Assembly (NCBI GenBank): GCA_034509735.1 | Contig: JACGWO010000001.1 | Span: forward strand, 30,321,966 to 30,385,965 | DNA: 64,000 nt | From: Sesamum alatum | Taxonomy: Eukaryota > Streptophyta > Magnoliopsida > Lamiales > Pedaliaceae | Reading direction: 5' to 3' | Shown here: piece by piece, positions 47,318 through 59,370 of the stretch | Numbering within the stretch: the first letter of the stretch is position 1 | Layout: each line of letters starts with the position of its first letter | Position numbers and translations under genes: made by a program | The notes under the pieces: generated by a model | What the model was told of the DNA's origin: nothing | Database searches by the model: none | Seen by the model: only the letters and a program-made list of their open reading frames with translations

Positions 47318-49690
47318 ATCTCCCACTTGACCACAAAGTAAATTACCCATGTTGCTCAGAGCCTTCTGTGCATGAGCAATCTATGATACCGGCTCGATCT
47401 CGTGGGTCTACTATATTTCTCTGTCGAAGTGACATGGTCCAACCGTGTCACCTCTTCCTACCATTGATGCCTGTAAATGGTGGTTGTCTAAGAATTTTTC
47501 GTGGATCTGTGATGAGATCTCGAGCCCAAAAGCTTTTGCCAATGCCTAGTTGTTCGCCTCCAAGGCAACTACTGGCTCGGTCGTGCTAGGCACCACATCC
47601 ATCCTATGGATGCGGTTTTCAATCCAAACCACTTTCCAGAATCGACTTCCAAAGTCGCCATACATTCGACTTTCATAATGACATGTCATGGTATCCTACT
47701 TGAAACCTTTCCAAGCTACCACATTCACCATTAAGTCCAAATGTACATACATATTGAGACTAAACATTATTCACATAATTCTGGAAGCTAGTATCGCTAT
47801 AGCCTTCTAGAATCAACCCTCGACAAAACGTGCATTAAGAACGCTTCTTTAATCCTTATTCAGGTATTAAAGATATTCTCAACAGCTTTCTACTGCCTTC
47901 TTGGCATAAGCCCAATAACCGTTGTTATGCACAAAGCATACACAACATCAGTCCCAATGCACGAACAACATTTTCATGCTGCCTAAGGCAAAGACGTAGG
48001 GGATGTCAAACATCTAAGCTTTCTCATCAGTCTAATGAGACTGAGTCTTGAACAGCTTAACCCTGTATAAAGGAATCTAATTCCTATCATGGAGAATTTC
48101 GTGAACAACGCTCGTTTTTCAGTGTTTCCTAACATCTTAAATTCATTCCAAATGAATAAGACATTACACACTAAACACTTGGAACAAAACTATCCTCCCA
48201 CTGACCCTAAAGCTTGTTACTGATTGATTCATACTCCGTATGAACTCGTCAAAACGAATATTCCAGTTATACAAAATTTCAAACCCAGTTTGAATTTTCA
48301 TGACGGATCCAATAGCTCTAAGCCATTGATCCAAACCCGATGTCTAACATCGCCTCTCCTTGTATCTTTTGGATGATAATCCAATTGACCGGATAGGCCC
48401 AGAAACCTATGCCTCTCAAGTTACTAAGGTGTTCTGGTTATCCCTAGGAGGATTGGAATATAGTCAGTGGAATAATGTAATAACAAATGATCTACATTAA
48501 ACCTGCACAAATCAAACACCTAGTCTAATTTGTCTCCCACTAGTCCCTTGATGTATGTGGGACCATCCCATGTACTCAAGAACTTTATAGGATGCAGGCT
48601 TGCCAAACCATAACCTATATGGAAACTAGATCATGACTATTAGAAAATGCCATGTTTCTCAACTTGACAACTTTTCAAGCCCATATCTAGACGGTTTAAG
48701 GTAATCCAGTGAAACCCCGATCGAACCAGGTCTAACAAGGTTCGATTTCTCCCTTATCAGAGACCGTTCAACCACAGTCCTTACAGGAAGAATTCCACTG
48801 AGTGAGAATTCCATTCTCATTTGGATATTCAAGAACTCGCACTAAATACACGCCCCTTCGATCTAATCGAGAGGTTTAATTTTGCAATCAGCTTGGTTCA
48901 CCACTTCAAGACTAATTCCCCGAACCTATCCAAGGTCCTTAAACTTGTGAACCCTCTTCTGGTATTGTGTATTCAGTAACCTATGATGTCTAAATGGATC
49001 CAATCCGATAGACTTTTGGCAAGCCCATTTTTTCCACCAAAGAAGCCTTACAGTCTTTCCATCTCAGAAAGGACTTGTAAGTTAGTCGACTCAAATTGTC
49101 TATTGCTAGACTCTTTGAATCTTCCAACTTCCTCGTCCTTACTAAAGGAAAAACCACCCTAGCTATGGATGCCAAATTAGTAAGTTTATCTTGATTATCC
49201 ATTTTAATCATTTGATTTGAGTACTCATAATCCAATTATGGGATAATTTTTTAAAGATAATTATGTATCCCACCTGGCAGACAAGAATAGTCATTCTTTG
49301 TCAAATAAAGCAATTTTATTGATCAAACGTATGTAATGAAAAAAAAAATTGTCCAATAGTACATAATAACATACTTCGATCATGCCAGGTTACATATTTC
49401 CTTTCAAACTCTATCCTAACATGATTACTGCTATGCTAAGCCTAATTAGTCCCTAGTCTTTTGCAACAATGGCCCTGCCATCGCTAAGCCTTAGGACCTG
49501 TCTGGGCTTTCTATTCATAACCATCTGCAAACCATTTGCAGATTATGATTAACTAGTATCCAATACCAAAGAGTAGAACAATAATCATGTTGGTACTCAA
49601 TTCAAATGTACCTTCATTGGAGAGGAGCTTGGGACACTCCCTCTTCCAATGTCCCTTTTCGCGGTATTTAATGCACACATCATTTGGAAT
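47318..49690 (-). pseudogene. Copia F pol remnants
   Basis: On minus from 49690: a piece like the protease/pre-integrase region, then CKASLVEKMGLPK. Integrase pieces lie near 48700-48800 (where caaggttcgatttctccc matches the NRT segment of other copies), RT pieces near 48250-48400 and at 48171-47983, and an RNase H tail (about 47700-47330) ends beside the LTR. No domain is intact. Positions follow alignment by eye with elements A and H. Confidence 0.7.
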
Positions 49691-49693
49691 CTA

Positions 49694-50433
49694 TTACTTT
49701 GACTGCCGAACCCTCTTCCTCTTTCCTTTACCTCCGCCCAGCGGTGTAACAGGATCACCCGAAGTGCTAGCAGCGGCTGAAGTTGTCTTAGCTTTCTTCC
49801 TCTTCCAGCGTCCGGCACCCTTGCCTTTCGCTTCTGAGGTCAAAGCCTCTCCTACTAATACCACCGGCGCAGATTTTTCAATCATTGCCTCGTACCGGAC
49901 CAACATATTTATCAAGTCGACAATAAATTGGTCGAAGGAGGTAGAAAGAGACTGAAGGATCACGCCGATGTACGTTGCTTTTTGAGGATTAGCTTGGAGG
50001 TCTTTGAGCTTCTCCACAAAGGATAGCATCATCACACCATACTCTTGTACAGATGACCCTTCTGTCATCTTAGCTCCAAAGAATGCCTTCGTTGCAGCGT
50101 ATCTAACATGCCGGTCCTAGACCGCATAGATATCTTGCAAACGAAGCATAATCGCGCCAACATCATCTAGCCTATCGTACTGCTTCTGATCTGATTAGTC
50201 ATCGAGGCCAGTATGATGTTGCGGACCTGCCGGTGGTCAACATGTATCTTCTCGAACGCCAAGCGTTCTTGAGGCATTAACCCATCCGGCAAGGCCTGAG
50301 GAAGCTCCTTATCCAGAATGTAAGTCTGGTTCTCGAAATCTAAGACTATCTTAAGATTTCACAGCCAGTCGTTGTAGTTTGTTCCATTAAACATATTAGC
50401 CTCTAGTATTTGCATTAGTGGATTCTTAGACAT
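49694..50433 (-). pseudogene. Copia F gag
   Basis: ATG at 50433 (MSKNPLMQILEANMFNGTNY), followed by a TGA in place of Arg in the DWL(R)NLKIVL motif. It continues LPQALPDGLMPQERLAFEKI and RNIILASMTNQ, then after a TAG and frame changes MTEGSSVQEYGVMMLSFVEK and VILQSLSTSFDQF, ending in a Lys-rich tail. It is closely related to the gag of element H. Confidence 0.88.
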
Positions 50434-52331
50434 ATACATTCAAAATGTAAACAGAAAAATATTAAGTAGATTATAGTAATATTATGTTCAAGCTAAGACT
50501 TGGTCTTTAGTCATTAACCCCTCCCACTATTTCTGCGAAGGCCCATCACTCTCAAATGGGGTTCCGGGAAACCATTTCCTAGTGAGCTTGAGGTCCACAA
50601 ACGCAATTGTCCATGCCCCGCTTTTACGATTCACACGGAAAAAGCTTTGTGGGAGGTAACCTATACCATTCTCATCCAATGAGATCCCCAAGTTATTTTG
50701 CCTCGCCTCTTCACATGATCCCGAGGACTCCAAGCGAATCATGTTACTCAGCGTTAGGCCCGACCCATCAACCAAATGAATATCTCAACTATCGCCCCCA
50801 CGACTCGTGAGACAAGAAAATAGGAGCATATTCCTTTGTTCATAACAATAGCGCAACTTTCTTCCATTCCAAACGTGCCACGACTCGTGAGACACGAATG
50901 GGTGAAAGTAGCTTCCTCACTACATTGCTATGGATGGAAGGCTTGGATTAAAATCAAACCATTTGACTTTTTAATCCATTAATGGGCCTAATATTTACTT
51001 GGACCATCCAAGTGAGAGTTAAGTTTATTTGTGACCGGGACCTCATCATTAAGAAAGTTTTGCATGTTCGAGTTTTAATATTGAATATAAAGGATGCATT
51101 CCAAACACATCATACATCAAATATTAAAACATACACCACATGCAAAAACTAAGCCTAGCACGCCCCTTTTGGATGATCACAAGCCCAATCCTATCTGATC
51201 CACTGAGCCCGCAGTGGATCTATGGTCAATCTAAGGTGGCCTACACTATTACAAAATTATAACTCATTATCATTCTAATGGGCCTTGTAACGCCTCTTCA
51301 TTCTTTGGACTCTCCATCGTGGGCTCCGTCCAACGGGCCTCTTCTTGGGCCTACATCGCCATGGATGCTTCCTTACAATTTATTACAAAAAATAAATCCT
51401 CACCAACCTAACTACACTCATTACAACTTAAATAAGAAACCCCAATCAAAAGTTGGGAGGGGTACAAAAGGAGGGAGAAAGCAAGCCTTATTATTTCAAG
51501 GCTAAAAACGAGAGAGAGAAAGAGAATAATAAAACAAGGAGGCACGCAGGCCTCACCCAACAAAAATTAAACCATACATAAGGGTCATGGGCTTTGTGAT
51601 CATCCCCATTGTTTATCCAATAAACAATTAATACACATTTATATCAAATATAAACATGCCCAACAAATAAATACATCCAATGCACTTATAAAAATGATAT
51701 CCAATATCATAAACAACAACATAATTATATGCAGAAATATACATATTAATAATGCAATTAAAAATGGATATCAAGTATCATACATCCAATGTACCAAAAA
51801 ATACTTTTTTGTTTGGAAACCATTTCTAAATTAATCTAAGGCACAATTTAATTTTAGAAAATCTAATTTAACTAAAATTAAAATTAGCCAAAATTAATCA
51901 TTTCAAAAAATATGCAGAAATGTGGAAAATTCAATTTTTCAGGTAAAAACGGCAAAAACGGCCCAGCCGTTCGAAACCGGCCGCCCGCACGCTGCAGGGC
52001 GACCGGCCGCCCGCACGCGCACGGCGCGCGCGCCCTGCAGCGCTGTCACTGTGCGGCCGGCAGCTGCTACCGGTTGCACTGTTTTGAACCCAATTTTTTT
52101 TCTTTTTAAATATCTGCATTAAAACTGAAACTAAAACATGCATTTACAAAAAATCTAATTTTCAAAAAATGCATGGATATCCATAATTAAAAGCAAAATT
52201 AACACATATTCTTCTAAATACATAATCATGCTTAAAACCGTAAAAACATGCTTTCTAAAAGCAAATTAAACATGTTGAACATGCTCATCACATAAAAACA
52301 TGTTATTCCTAAAGCCACAACACCGAACCGG
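50434..52331 (-). other. Copia F 5' leader (about 1.9 kb)
   Basis: Non-coding. It shares ccacgactcgtgagaca words with the A leader. It contains an extra segment at about 51240-51550 not seen in A, and the GC-rich hairpin region at 51948-52085. Confidence 0.6.
51948..52085. other. GC-rich hairpin region
   Basis: About 130 bases of very high GC in an AT-rich leader. The unit accggccgcccgcacgc occurs twice (about 51976 and 52002). A 12-bp perfect inverted repeat (cgctgcagggcg at 51990-52001, cgccctgcagcg at 52031-52042) encloses a 29-base GC-rich loop. Confidence 0.85.
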
Positions 52332-52343
52332 GCTCTGATACCA
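52332..52343 (-). promoter_or_regulatory. Primer-binding site of Copia F
   Basis: On minus tggtatcagagc, one base from the right LTR; initiator-Met tRNA type. Confidence 0.9.
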
Positions 52344-52344
52344 C

Positions 52345-54543
52345 TGAAAGAATCGGTACGGCCCGGGAACGTGGCGGAAGCGTAAAATAAAAGAAATTAA
52401 AAACTATTTCAAAGGGGTGTTCCCTTTGAATTCCCGGGCGTTCGGTGTATTCAAAAGCATCATAACATACAGAAAAATATGCTTGAACATGTGGCTAGAG
52501 GAGGAAACAAAAAGGTACAATAATTTAAATAGAAACATACCTTTTTCGTTCACATGTACAACGGCAACAAGTTTTGATTCTCTTTTCGTTCCTTTTCCGT
52601 TCACCTTAGGATTCAAATTAGAACCCCTCTAATTTGTCCACACCACAACAATGGAAGCAAATCTACATCTACTGTTATGTAGAAGCTAGATCAAGGAAGA
52701 AACGAAAAACGTATTACACTATTGATTAGTGTATACGTATTTCTCATGTTCTCATCTTGAATCCAATTCAAAAAGAACTCAAAAGAAGGAGAAAAATGCA
52801 GGAAATTTCGTGGCTTGTGTGAGGAGACTTCAAGTTAGAGAGTTGAAAAGTGTATACATGTGTTGTGTAGTTGTAGGTAGTTTTCAAAACCACCTACACA
52901 CTAATGCACAACTTGTGCTCAACCTCCAATCATGTTAGCACAATATGTGGACCACCTAGCCATAATGGCAAGCCACATCATTGCTTACATGGAGCCACAT
53001 CATTGCTTACATGGAGGACTTTCAACTCCTCTTAAACTTGCATCAAACCTTTGAGCTTTGATTTCAAGTCATGGACCGGATTTGACCGGTCTTGATTTAA
53101 TCAAATTAAATCAAGTGATCCATGAATTTTAAATTAATCCAATTAATTTTAAACCTTATTGAAATCCAAAAGTTTATTTAATCCAATTAAATAAACATAA
53201 GCTCAAACACTAATTAACTGATCCAATCAATTAATTAAACGAAACCCAATAAATTAATCCAATTAATTTAAAGGTATTAAGCTCAAAATTAATTAATCCA
53301 ATTAATTAATTCTTGGGTCATCCATCCAATGGATTTTCCCAATAAATGATCCAATCATTTATATTCTTCTTGAATTAATTTAATCCAATTAAACTAATTC
53401 ACTTCTTTCAGAATTAATTCCAAATTAATTTCACTACTTCCATAGTGATTTGTATGTGATTCTTTAGGTTCACCCTCAGCTAGACTTGGGGTTGTGTCCA
53501 ACACAATTGACTAATTAAATTCAATTTAATTAATTATTTCTGATTAACCATTAATCAGAAATGCCCGTTACCATGGGTGGCCGTCTACCAACGGTCCATG
53601 GTACTAGAGACTAGGTAAATGTTGGCGTGAACATTTAGGCTCCGAATTCCATACAGGTACAGTCCTTCCGTCGACCATCTCCCGGCCTTAGTCTAGGGCA
53701 TGGAATTGGGTGTCGATTCCCATCCTGGACTAGGCAACTATGCTACAAACTCGAGACGCGTTTACTCTATTGATCGACCTAGGGAACCATTCCCTACTCG
53801 ACCAATCGCTACGGTCGTAGACTTTAATGAGTCGAAACCATCTTAAAACGCATAGGAGACATAGCTATCAAATACTAACAGGGGACATATTCTATTTTGG
53901 AATCCACCGTCCTCACTACATACTCTTACTGCACTGGACAAGGCATATAGTGACATATCAAAGACACGGTCACCTCTCGCCAGATCCAAGATACAACCTT
54001 CATATGCATGCGACTGCCATGATTCCTCTAGTCCGAGGACTAATCCCGTACTATCGGAACTGGAAATTCCAATCATACCGACCAAGCCTCCAAGGCTTCC
54101 ATATGATGATTCCCGCGAGTCAGTTCAGTCAGTCGACTACCTTGCCAACTAACCCACTAAAATTGCAAAGACGACCTACGTCTGGCACCGATGAAACTCG
54201 GCACTCATCCAGTGAATGCAATACTTAGTGCAAGTCTCTATAGGACACTCGAGGCCCAGTCTCGTGGTCCTCGACTTGGAACGTTTCAGACCAATCCTTA
54301 AGGAGTTGGTTTCATAGTCGCCAACCTATGCACAGCTCAACTCAATGAGTTTTAACCAATCAGTCTGTAGGCATTTGCTGTGACATTTAAACGGCATTCA
54401 ATATAAGTAGTAAGCACAACAAACATATTTTGTCAGTGATGAACACTTACTTTATCCATCAGTATAATATTACTTTGATAAAGATCGACGAATAGTTCCC
54501 AAAACAACCAATCCAATTGACTATCTGGTCACCTATTTTAACA
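52345..54543 (-). repeat. Copia F 5' LTR (right)
   Basis: Begins tgaaagaatcggtacggccc and ends cctattttaaca. It has about 110 bases more than the left LTR, including an extra segment near 52870-52915 and a longer terminal part. Confidence 0.92.
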
Positions 54544-54708
54544 CTAAGCAAATCTCAAGGAAAGGGACTCAAGCCCTTCAACTCTCCCTTGAGGGCTTCC
54601 AAATTTGTTCTTGAAGAGTCCAAACTCACAACCACTTCATCCTTGAGTGGGGTGGTATTCTCAAGCGCTGCAATTTCTTCTACAATTTCACGAACTCCGA
54701 CTTGAGCA

Positions 54709-55104
54709 CTATGAAAAAAGCTGATTTTCCTTCAGAGTAGCACACAAGTTCTTCCGTTGCTCCTTCAAATCCGCAAGCTCCTTCTCAACGCGCTTCAACT
54801 TGTCCATAGTAGATTGGACCTTGAAAGCCTCGTCACTTTCTTTAGCTCGAGCATCTTGAAGACGATCATTCACTTTCCTTAATTGTCGCTCGAGAAGATC
54901 TTTAGATAATCTTTCTGAACACGACAACCTCGCCTCATCATAAGCAGCGGCCTTGGCGAAGAATGTGTTCATCGATTCTTCCACTTTTGAGATGTCAAAA
55001 TTCTGAAAGCTCTTCATAGATTCAAGAGCGAAGTAAACGTCGTCTTTGGTCGATAAGATGAAATCAATTGGGGTGTTGATATCTTCACGAAAAGTTCCCG
55101 CCAT
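54709..55104 (-). pseudogene. Antisense PMD gene of Gypsy G: coiled-coil C-terminal exon
   Basis: 131 codons to a stop at 54709. Reads MAGTFREDINTPIDFILSTK, then a heptad-rich coiled coil (KDLLERQLRKVNDRLQDARA, DKLKRVEKELADLKEQRKNL). It follows the PMD exons and probably forms the protein's C-terminal dimerisation region. No function is known. Confidence 0.65.
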
Positions 55105-55352
55105 AGCTTTTGAAGGAACTCCTTTTGGGGATTAAGAACAAACCTCTCGCCTTTAAATACCGACATCACGGCTTGACAAGAGGGTTGTTTTCTCTTGAAC
55201 CCCATTCCAAGAGGACGGGTCATAGCCAACAAGTTAGACCCAAAAGTCGACCCTTGGCTGTCTTGGGAAGTTTCATCATCTTCAACGGCTAAGACTTCAG
55301 CTTCGAGCTACGATAATGCATCAACTAGAGTTAGAAACAAAAGAAAATCTTA

Positions 55353-56186
55353 TCACAAAAAAAAGAAAAGGAATAAGGAAAAAATAACCTCCTCGACAAA
55401 ATTCAACATCGATGATTCATGACTTGAGCCTTCACCATCAATGTCCATGTTTGTTGGTTTCGAATCCCTCTTCGGCCTCTTCCAATGACGATCAGGGTTG
55501 CTACTCCCACTTACTTCCAAGGAACGAGGAGCACTTTGCTTCTTATTCACTTCAAGGGGTTCGACCACTTGAGAATTTCGCTTGGTAGGGGAAGTAGCCG
55601 ACTCGCGAGGTTGATCTTGGGCGACTCCTTCACCACACTTCTTGCCTTTCGGAGAAGCTCGACTTGGGCCTAAGGTAAGCAACTTTGCCACATTTTCTTC
55701 AAAGTAGCCATCGTGAACTCCAAGCCACCACCTTTTGTACGCCTCAGAGGAGAACTTATTCATATTTGGGGGCATGGGAGGGAACAACACTTTTTCCATG
55801 GTCTTGGACAAAAGGCACAAGCGCCAATAACGGATTCCACCTTCTAAAGAGGCTTTGCGAACGTCTTCCAAAAGAATCCCCGGCACTTCTTGGAAGAAAC
55901 CAAATTGATAAATAAATCGATGAGGGCTATAGGTCTCAACAACGAAATGATCGTCTTGCCGCAGAGAAAGGTAGTTCGAACGGACGGCCATGAAATAGGT
56001 TTCTTCAGATTCTGTGGCGTGCCCGTCATCTGTGAATGAAAAATCCTTGTCCCTCATAATCATGTTGCAAGTCCAAGAGATAAAGTCGCCTCTGTGTCGC
56101 CCCTTTCTCGCCTCTTGCGGATCGTAGTATTTTGCGCCACCTTCACCTGAAAAGAGCATAATCTTGGGCCCACGAACACTTTGCAC
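55353..56186 (-). pseudogene. Antisense PMD gene of Gypsy G: second exon
   Basis: A 277-codon open frame. The first two-thirds match the C-terminal half of the plant mobile domain: FFMAVRS-like start (YFMAVRSNYLSLRQDDHFVV), SPHRFIYQFGFFQEVPGILL, IRYWRLCLLSK, VLFPPMPP and YKRWWLGVHDGYF. A basic, Ser/Pro-rich tail with KKCGEGVA and KRPKRDSKP follows. A plausible intron joins it to the exon upstream (donor near 56298, acceptor near 56180). The domain is found in transposon-derived and some host proteins of plants; its molecular activity is unclear. Confidence 0.8.
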
Positions 56187-56218
56187 AAGTTATAATGAGT
56201 CTTGAAACAATAAGCTAT

Positions 56219-57150
56219 CTAACTATAAACAAAGTAAATCGAAAATGGAGAGTTTACGCGAGTTGGTCTTGGGGAGTTAGAGATCTTATTCAAACCTCTG
56301 TAATTGATAGCCAAGACGGGAACGGCAAGACCAATCCTTCGACCGGCTACCATAGCACTTGCCACCTTGAAAATACTTGGGCGTATTGAACCAACATCTT
56401 GAATGGGAAGGGCAAAGATATAAAGCCAACATGCCAAATACGCCGCCAAGAATGTCTCTTCCATTGAACTCCCTTCAATACCGAGCCTCGAGAACAACGC
56501 CTCGTCTGTCGTGGACCACTTGCCATGTACCCCAAAGGTCCCGGAGGGGTTATGGGTTGACTTAGGACGAACGGCCTTCTTCTCTTTGCGTGCAGGGGGC
56601 TCGTAGTATTTCGTCGCCCTTTTAAGCCAAAACTTGACCCATTTGTCGACAGGAACTTGAGGGGATTGACCATCGTTATTACTTTTTCGAAGCAAATGGT
56701 AGCGTGGAGTAGGAATTTGCAAGAACGAGGCACAAGTCTCCACCCTGTCTTGTCAACCCCATTAAGCTCCTTGGCACTTCGGACGACTTCGTCGTAAAGG
56801 AGTCCGGCCATAGGAAGTCCGACAAGGGTATGCACGTCCCACAACGAGATAGACAATTATCCGAAGGATGTCAAAAGAGTGTTAGTAGATGGACACCACA
56901 CTTCACAGAATGCTTTGACAATGTCGAAATTGCAGTTGTAAGTGAACAGTGAGGCGTACACGGCATCATATACTTGAGTTGCAACTAGCTTGTCCTTGCA
57001 CAGGTTGAGTACGTCTTTCGTCTACTCCCAAAATCCTTTGATGAAGCGGAACTCACCGGCAAAGTGAATGTTGTCGCCCTACTTGGCTTTCCCTGCAATG
57101 ATGCGGCGGCCTAACGCCGGTAGAAAGCTTGGTTCGTTGGAACAACGGTG
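56219..57150 (-). pseudogene. Antisense PMD gene of Gypsy G: first exon region
   Basis: Read on minus from about 57150: TVVPTNQAF, DNIHFAGEFRFIKGFWE, DAVYASLFTYNCNFDIVKAF, then after a stop SISLWDVHTLVGLPMAGLLY, the N-terminal plant mobile domain signature. A frameshift near 56710 moves to VDKWVKFWLKRATKYYEPPA, SSMEETFLAAYLACWLYIFA and DVGSIRPSIFKVASAMVAGR. At least two stops and one frameshift make it inactive. Confidence 0.8.
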
Positions 57151-57313
57151 ATGAGTCGCTTGCAAAGATTAATACTAAATAATCGTAGCGAATAGTCATT
57201 GGCTACAGCCACGTAACGGTTGTCGGCCGTGGTTTTTGCGAGGGTGGCTAATGTTTTTTACAACGGCTAAAAGCAATGGTAAATAAATTTTTCATGGTGA
57301 AAAAGCTAGTTTT

Positions 57314-59277
57314 TGAAAGCCTGGGATAGGCGTGTGGATCATCCCGGGAGGAACGCGAATGCGGAAGCGCGACATAATATAATTTTGCAAGAATTTAAAA
57401 CATGCCATAAACAATAATTAAATATAAATGTTCAAGGGGTGTACTCTTGAACCTCCCGGAAATTTGGTGTATCTCATGATTAAAACGACGAAAGAAAATC
57501 ATGGATGCCATAGGGTTAAAAGACTTAATTTACAAAACGAAAAACCTACCCGATTGTCGTTTTGTCTTTGAACCGCTACTTGTGTTGTTCCCCGTTTTGC
57601 TCCAAGATCTCGTGTTGAGACCCTCTAAATCGTACACGCAATCCGCCCACATATCTTGATCCTCATGCTAGCGAAAAACCAAGTGTATATTATTTGGAGA
57701 GGACGTATTGATCAAACGCTATCAATTATGAGATCAATCCTCCTTTAGTTCAATTGTATAGAACAAATAGACAAAAGAGAATTTCTTGGGCAAGAGAGAG
57801 AGGAGTGGCCGAGAGGGAGAGAGAGGCCGGTGATGGTGTGGGTGTGTGTTCTTGAACTTACATCATCTCTTCCAAGTGAAAGACTAGGAGTATATATAGA
57901 GGAGGAATCCATTCCTCTTCAAACTCCAATTCTTGAAAGACTATTTTGACTAGGAGGACCTAGTCAAAGCCCAAGGCAAGTAGCTCTTTGATTTGGTCAA
58001 ACCAATCCTAGCCATCCATCTCTCCTCTTAATCTCAACCATCCATTTATTTTATGGAATATTTAAATTTAATTTAAATAATCCATAGGGCAAGAAATAAA
58101 TAAAATAAATAGTAATATTTATTTTAAGCCCATTAAATAAATTCCAATAAATCAAATTTATTAGATAAATTCCTTTTCATCCAATTGAAGGAATTAATTT
58201 TCCCAAGAAAAGAAAGATCCGATTAAATCTAATTTAATCATCTCATCTCTCTCCAAATATTTAATTCTAAATTAAATACGTTATGTGTGCGGATTGTGTG
58301 TCACCTTCAGCTAGACTTGGTCGGATTCCTAGAATCCGCCCGTTACCATGGGTGGACGTCTAGCAACGGTCCACGGCACCAGAGACTAGGTGAATATGCG
58401 TAGGGGTGAACATTTAGGCTCTACAGTACATCTATCCTTCTGTCTACGATCTCACCACTTAGGGTCTAGGGCACGGATACGTAGGTACCCATCTTGGACC
58501 TAAACGTCGGCTTGTCCTATACTAAATGTCGTAGGGAATCCTTCCCTTCTGTTCAGTTACTATGGCCACAGATCTTAGGGACAAGACTCAGAGTACAGTG
58601 AGACGCTACCGTCGACGCTCTTGACAGGAGACAGATCTTTTCTTGAAAACTACTGTCACGTTGCACATCATGGCTGCACTAGATATGGCTTATGACTACT
58701 CAGCAACTATTACTTGGTAATCTCTCACCATCCTTAAGATACAGACACGGTGTACAGGTAAACTCAGCAATTCCTCAAGTCAAAGGATTGACATGTACCG
58801 TTGTAACCGGGAATTCAAGTCACACCTATCCGACCCTACTCAAGGTCCTCTGTAAGACGGTTCCCGCTAGTTACCTCAGTCAGCTGCTACCTAGCAAGCG
58901 GACCCACTAACACTGCATAGACGACCCTCGTCCCCGTCGATGAAACATGATAGCAGATGCTTAGTGCAAGCCTCAAGTGAATTCTCGATACCCATTTCCC
59001 GAGATTCCTTAACTTGGAGATTTTCAGACTGATTCGGCGAGATTGATTTCATGAACCTACCTCCAATCGTAGTTCTAGTCCTCGAAATGTGATCTCAGTC
59101 TGTAGGCTTTGTTTGTGTAGTGAACAGTTATAAAGCAGTAAAAGTGATCACAGACAAAGTATGAGCCAGATGAACATCACTTTCTTATTCATCAAGGTTT
59201 ATTAAAACTCTGAAATTGTTCAGACATAGGTTACAATTCGCCTAATAAAATTGGCTTCATGGTCACCTATTCTAACA
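57314..59277 (-). repeat. Copia H 3' LTR
   Basis: On plus begins tgaaagcctgggataggcgt and ends cacctattctaaca (1964 bp). It is close to the solo LTRs at 28233 and 29993. TATA candidate on minus at 57891-57898. Confidence 0.92.
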
Positions 59278-59370
59278 ATCTTCCACTTGACCTTTAAAGT
59301 CAATCACCCATATGTCTAATACCCATCTTCTCAAGATGTTGCGTATGAGCATTCTGCGACATAGGCTTTG

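Larger units (their letters stand above)
45230..54543 (-). mobile_element. Copia retrotransposon F, full length with decayed pol
   Basis: LTRs at 45230-47317 and 52345-54543 flank gag and remnants of pol on minus. The primer site lies beside the right LTR and the polypurine tract (on minus ggtcaagtgggagatt) beside the left LTR. Flanks ctacg (45225-45229) and ctaag (54544-54548) match at four of five. The internal region is about 5 kb, with gag readable and pol shortened to about 2.4 kb of fragments. Confidence 0.92.
40505..57313 (+). mobile_element. Gypsy retrotransposon G (Tat-like), RT and integrase missing, split by Copia F
   Basis: An LTR promoter region, primer site, gag and protease lie on plus at 40.9-44.8 kb. 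An antisense PMD gene lies at 54.6-57.15 kb. Antisense PMD genes between pol and the 3' LTR are known from Tat-lineage Gypsy elements, which supports treating both parts as one element. RT, RNase H and integrase are absent, and Copia F occupies 45230-54543. The left end of the LTR is not determined; the right side is cut by the LTR at 57314. The single-element reading is an inference. Confidence 0.65.

Noticed and set aside
51912..52143. Overlapping open frames on both strands in the GC-rich segment
   Set aside because: They arise from high GC with few stop codons. No domain, and they lie in a retroelement leader.
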